From Burkholderiales bacterium RIFCSPLOWO2_12_FULL_65_40 (GTDB taxonomy: Bacteria; Pseudomonadota; Gammaproteobacteria; Burkholderiales; Burkholderiaceae_C), in NCBI GenBank assembly GCA_001770955.1, contig MESL01000002.1, positions 98,529 through 162,528 on the forward strand: a stretch of DNA of 64,000 nt, given 5' to 3'. The translations under genes were made by a program, and so were the position numbers. Below are positions 63,910-64,000 of this stretch, piece by piece (the first letter of the stretch is position 1; every line of letters begins with the position of its first letter). The notes under the pieces were generated by a model. The model was not told the origin of the DNA. It saw nothing but the letters and a program-made list of their open reading frames with translations, and did no database searches.

Positions 63910-64000
63910 TTACGCGAGGATCTTGGCCACGACGCCAGCGCCCACGGTACGACCACCTTCGCGGATGGCGAAGCGCAGACCTTCTTCCATGGCGATGGGG
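63910..64000 (-). CDS. tuf: elongation factor Tu, C-terminal end (truncated by window edge)
   Basis: ...PIAMEEGLRFAIREGGRTVGAGVVAKILA* read on minus strand. Confidence 0.95.
   Translation of the reverse strand, partial: PIAMEEGLRFAIREGGRTVGAGVVAKILA

Overview
This 64 kb window is a chromosomal segment of a GC-rich betaproteobacterium, most likely Comamonadaceae (inferred from gene order, DUF3567/DUF4390 families and repeat families). The right third is the tuf-trpT-secE-nusG-rplKAJL-rpoBC transcription/translation block on the minus strand, followed by lemA-like, rsmB, DUF4390 and an NtrY/NtrX-type pair, then three tRNAs (Phe, Gly, Thr), an Hsp70-like gene and an rsmI/yraN/SIS-domain/BON cluster. 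The middle holds pilT, a cNMP-binding gene and pilU, yggS, a threonine aldolase, a single-chain multidomain acyl-CoA carboxylase, an ALDH/FAD-oxidase/TPP-enzyme cluster, purU, nrdJ and an NnrS/nitroreductase/hemerythrin set. The left part holds a 2-oxoacid:acceptor oxidoreductase, a molybdopterin oxidoreductase and a minus-strand operon of DUF2946 small protein, TonB-dependent receptor, Asp-box protein with CxCC and CPHHGP motifs, and a CxxC thioredoxin-like protein. The two strongest leads are: (1) that operon, which resembles the copper-responsive DUF2946-uORF (CruR-type) arrangement but carries different downstream genes; and (2) an interspersed palindromic repeat of about 55-60 bp present in at least ten copies. 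The repeat sits mostly in intergenic gaps, but it also reads in-frame inside CDSs (acyl-CoA carboxylase linker, rsmB) and supplies the stop codons of several genes, including the DUF2946 uORF. No CRISPR array, rRNA, transposase or prophage was seen.
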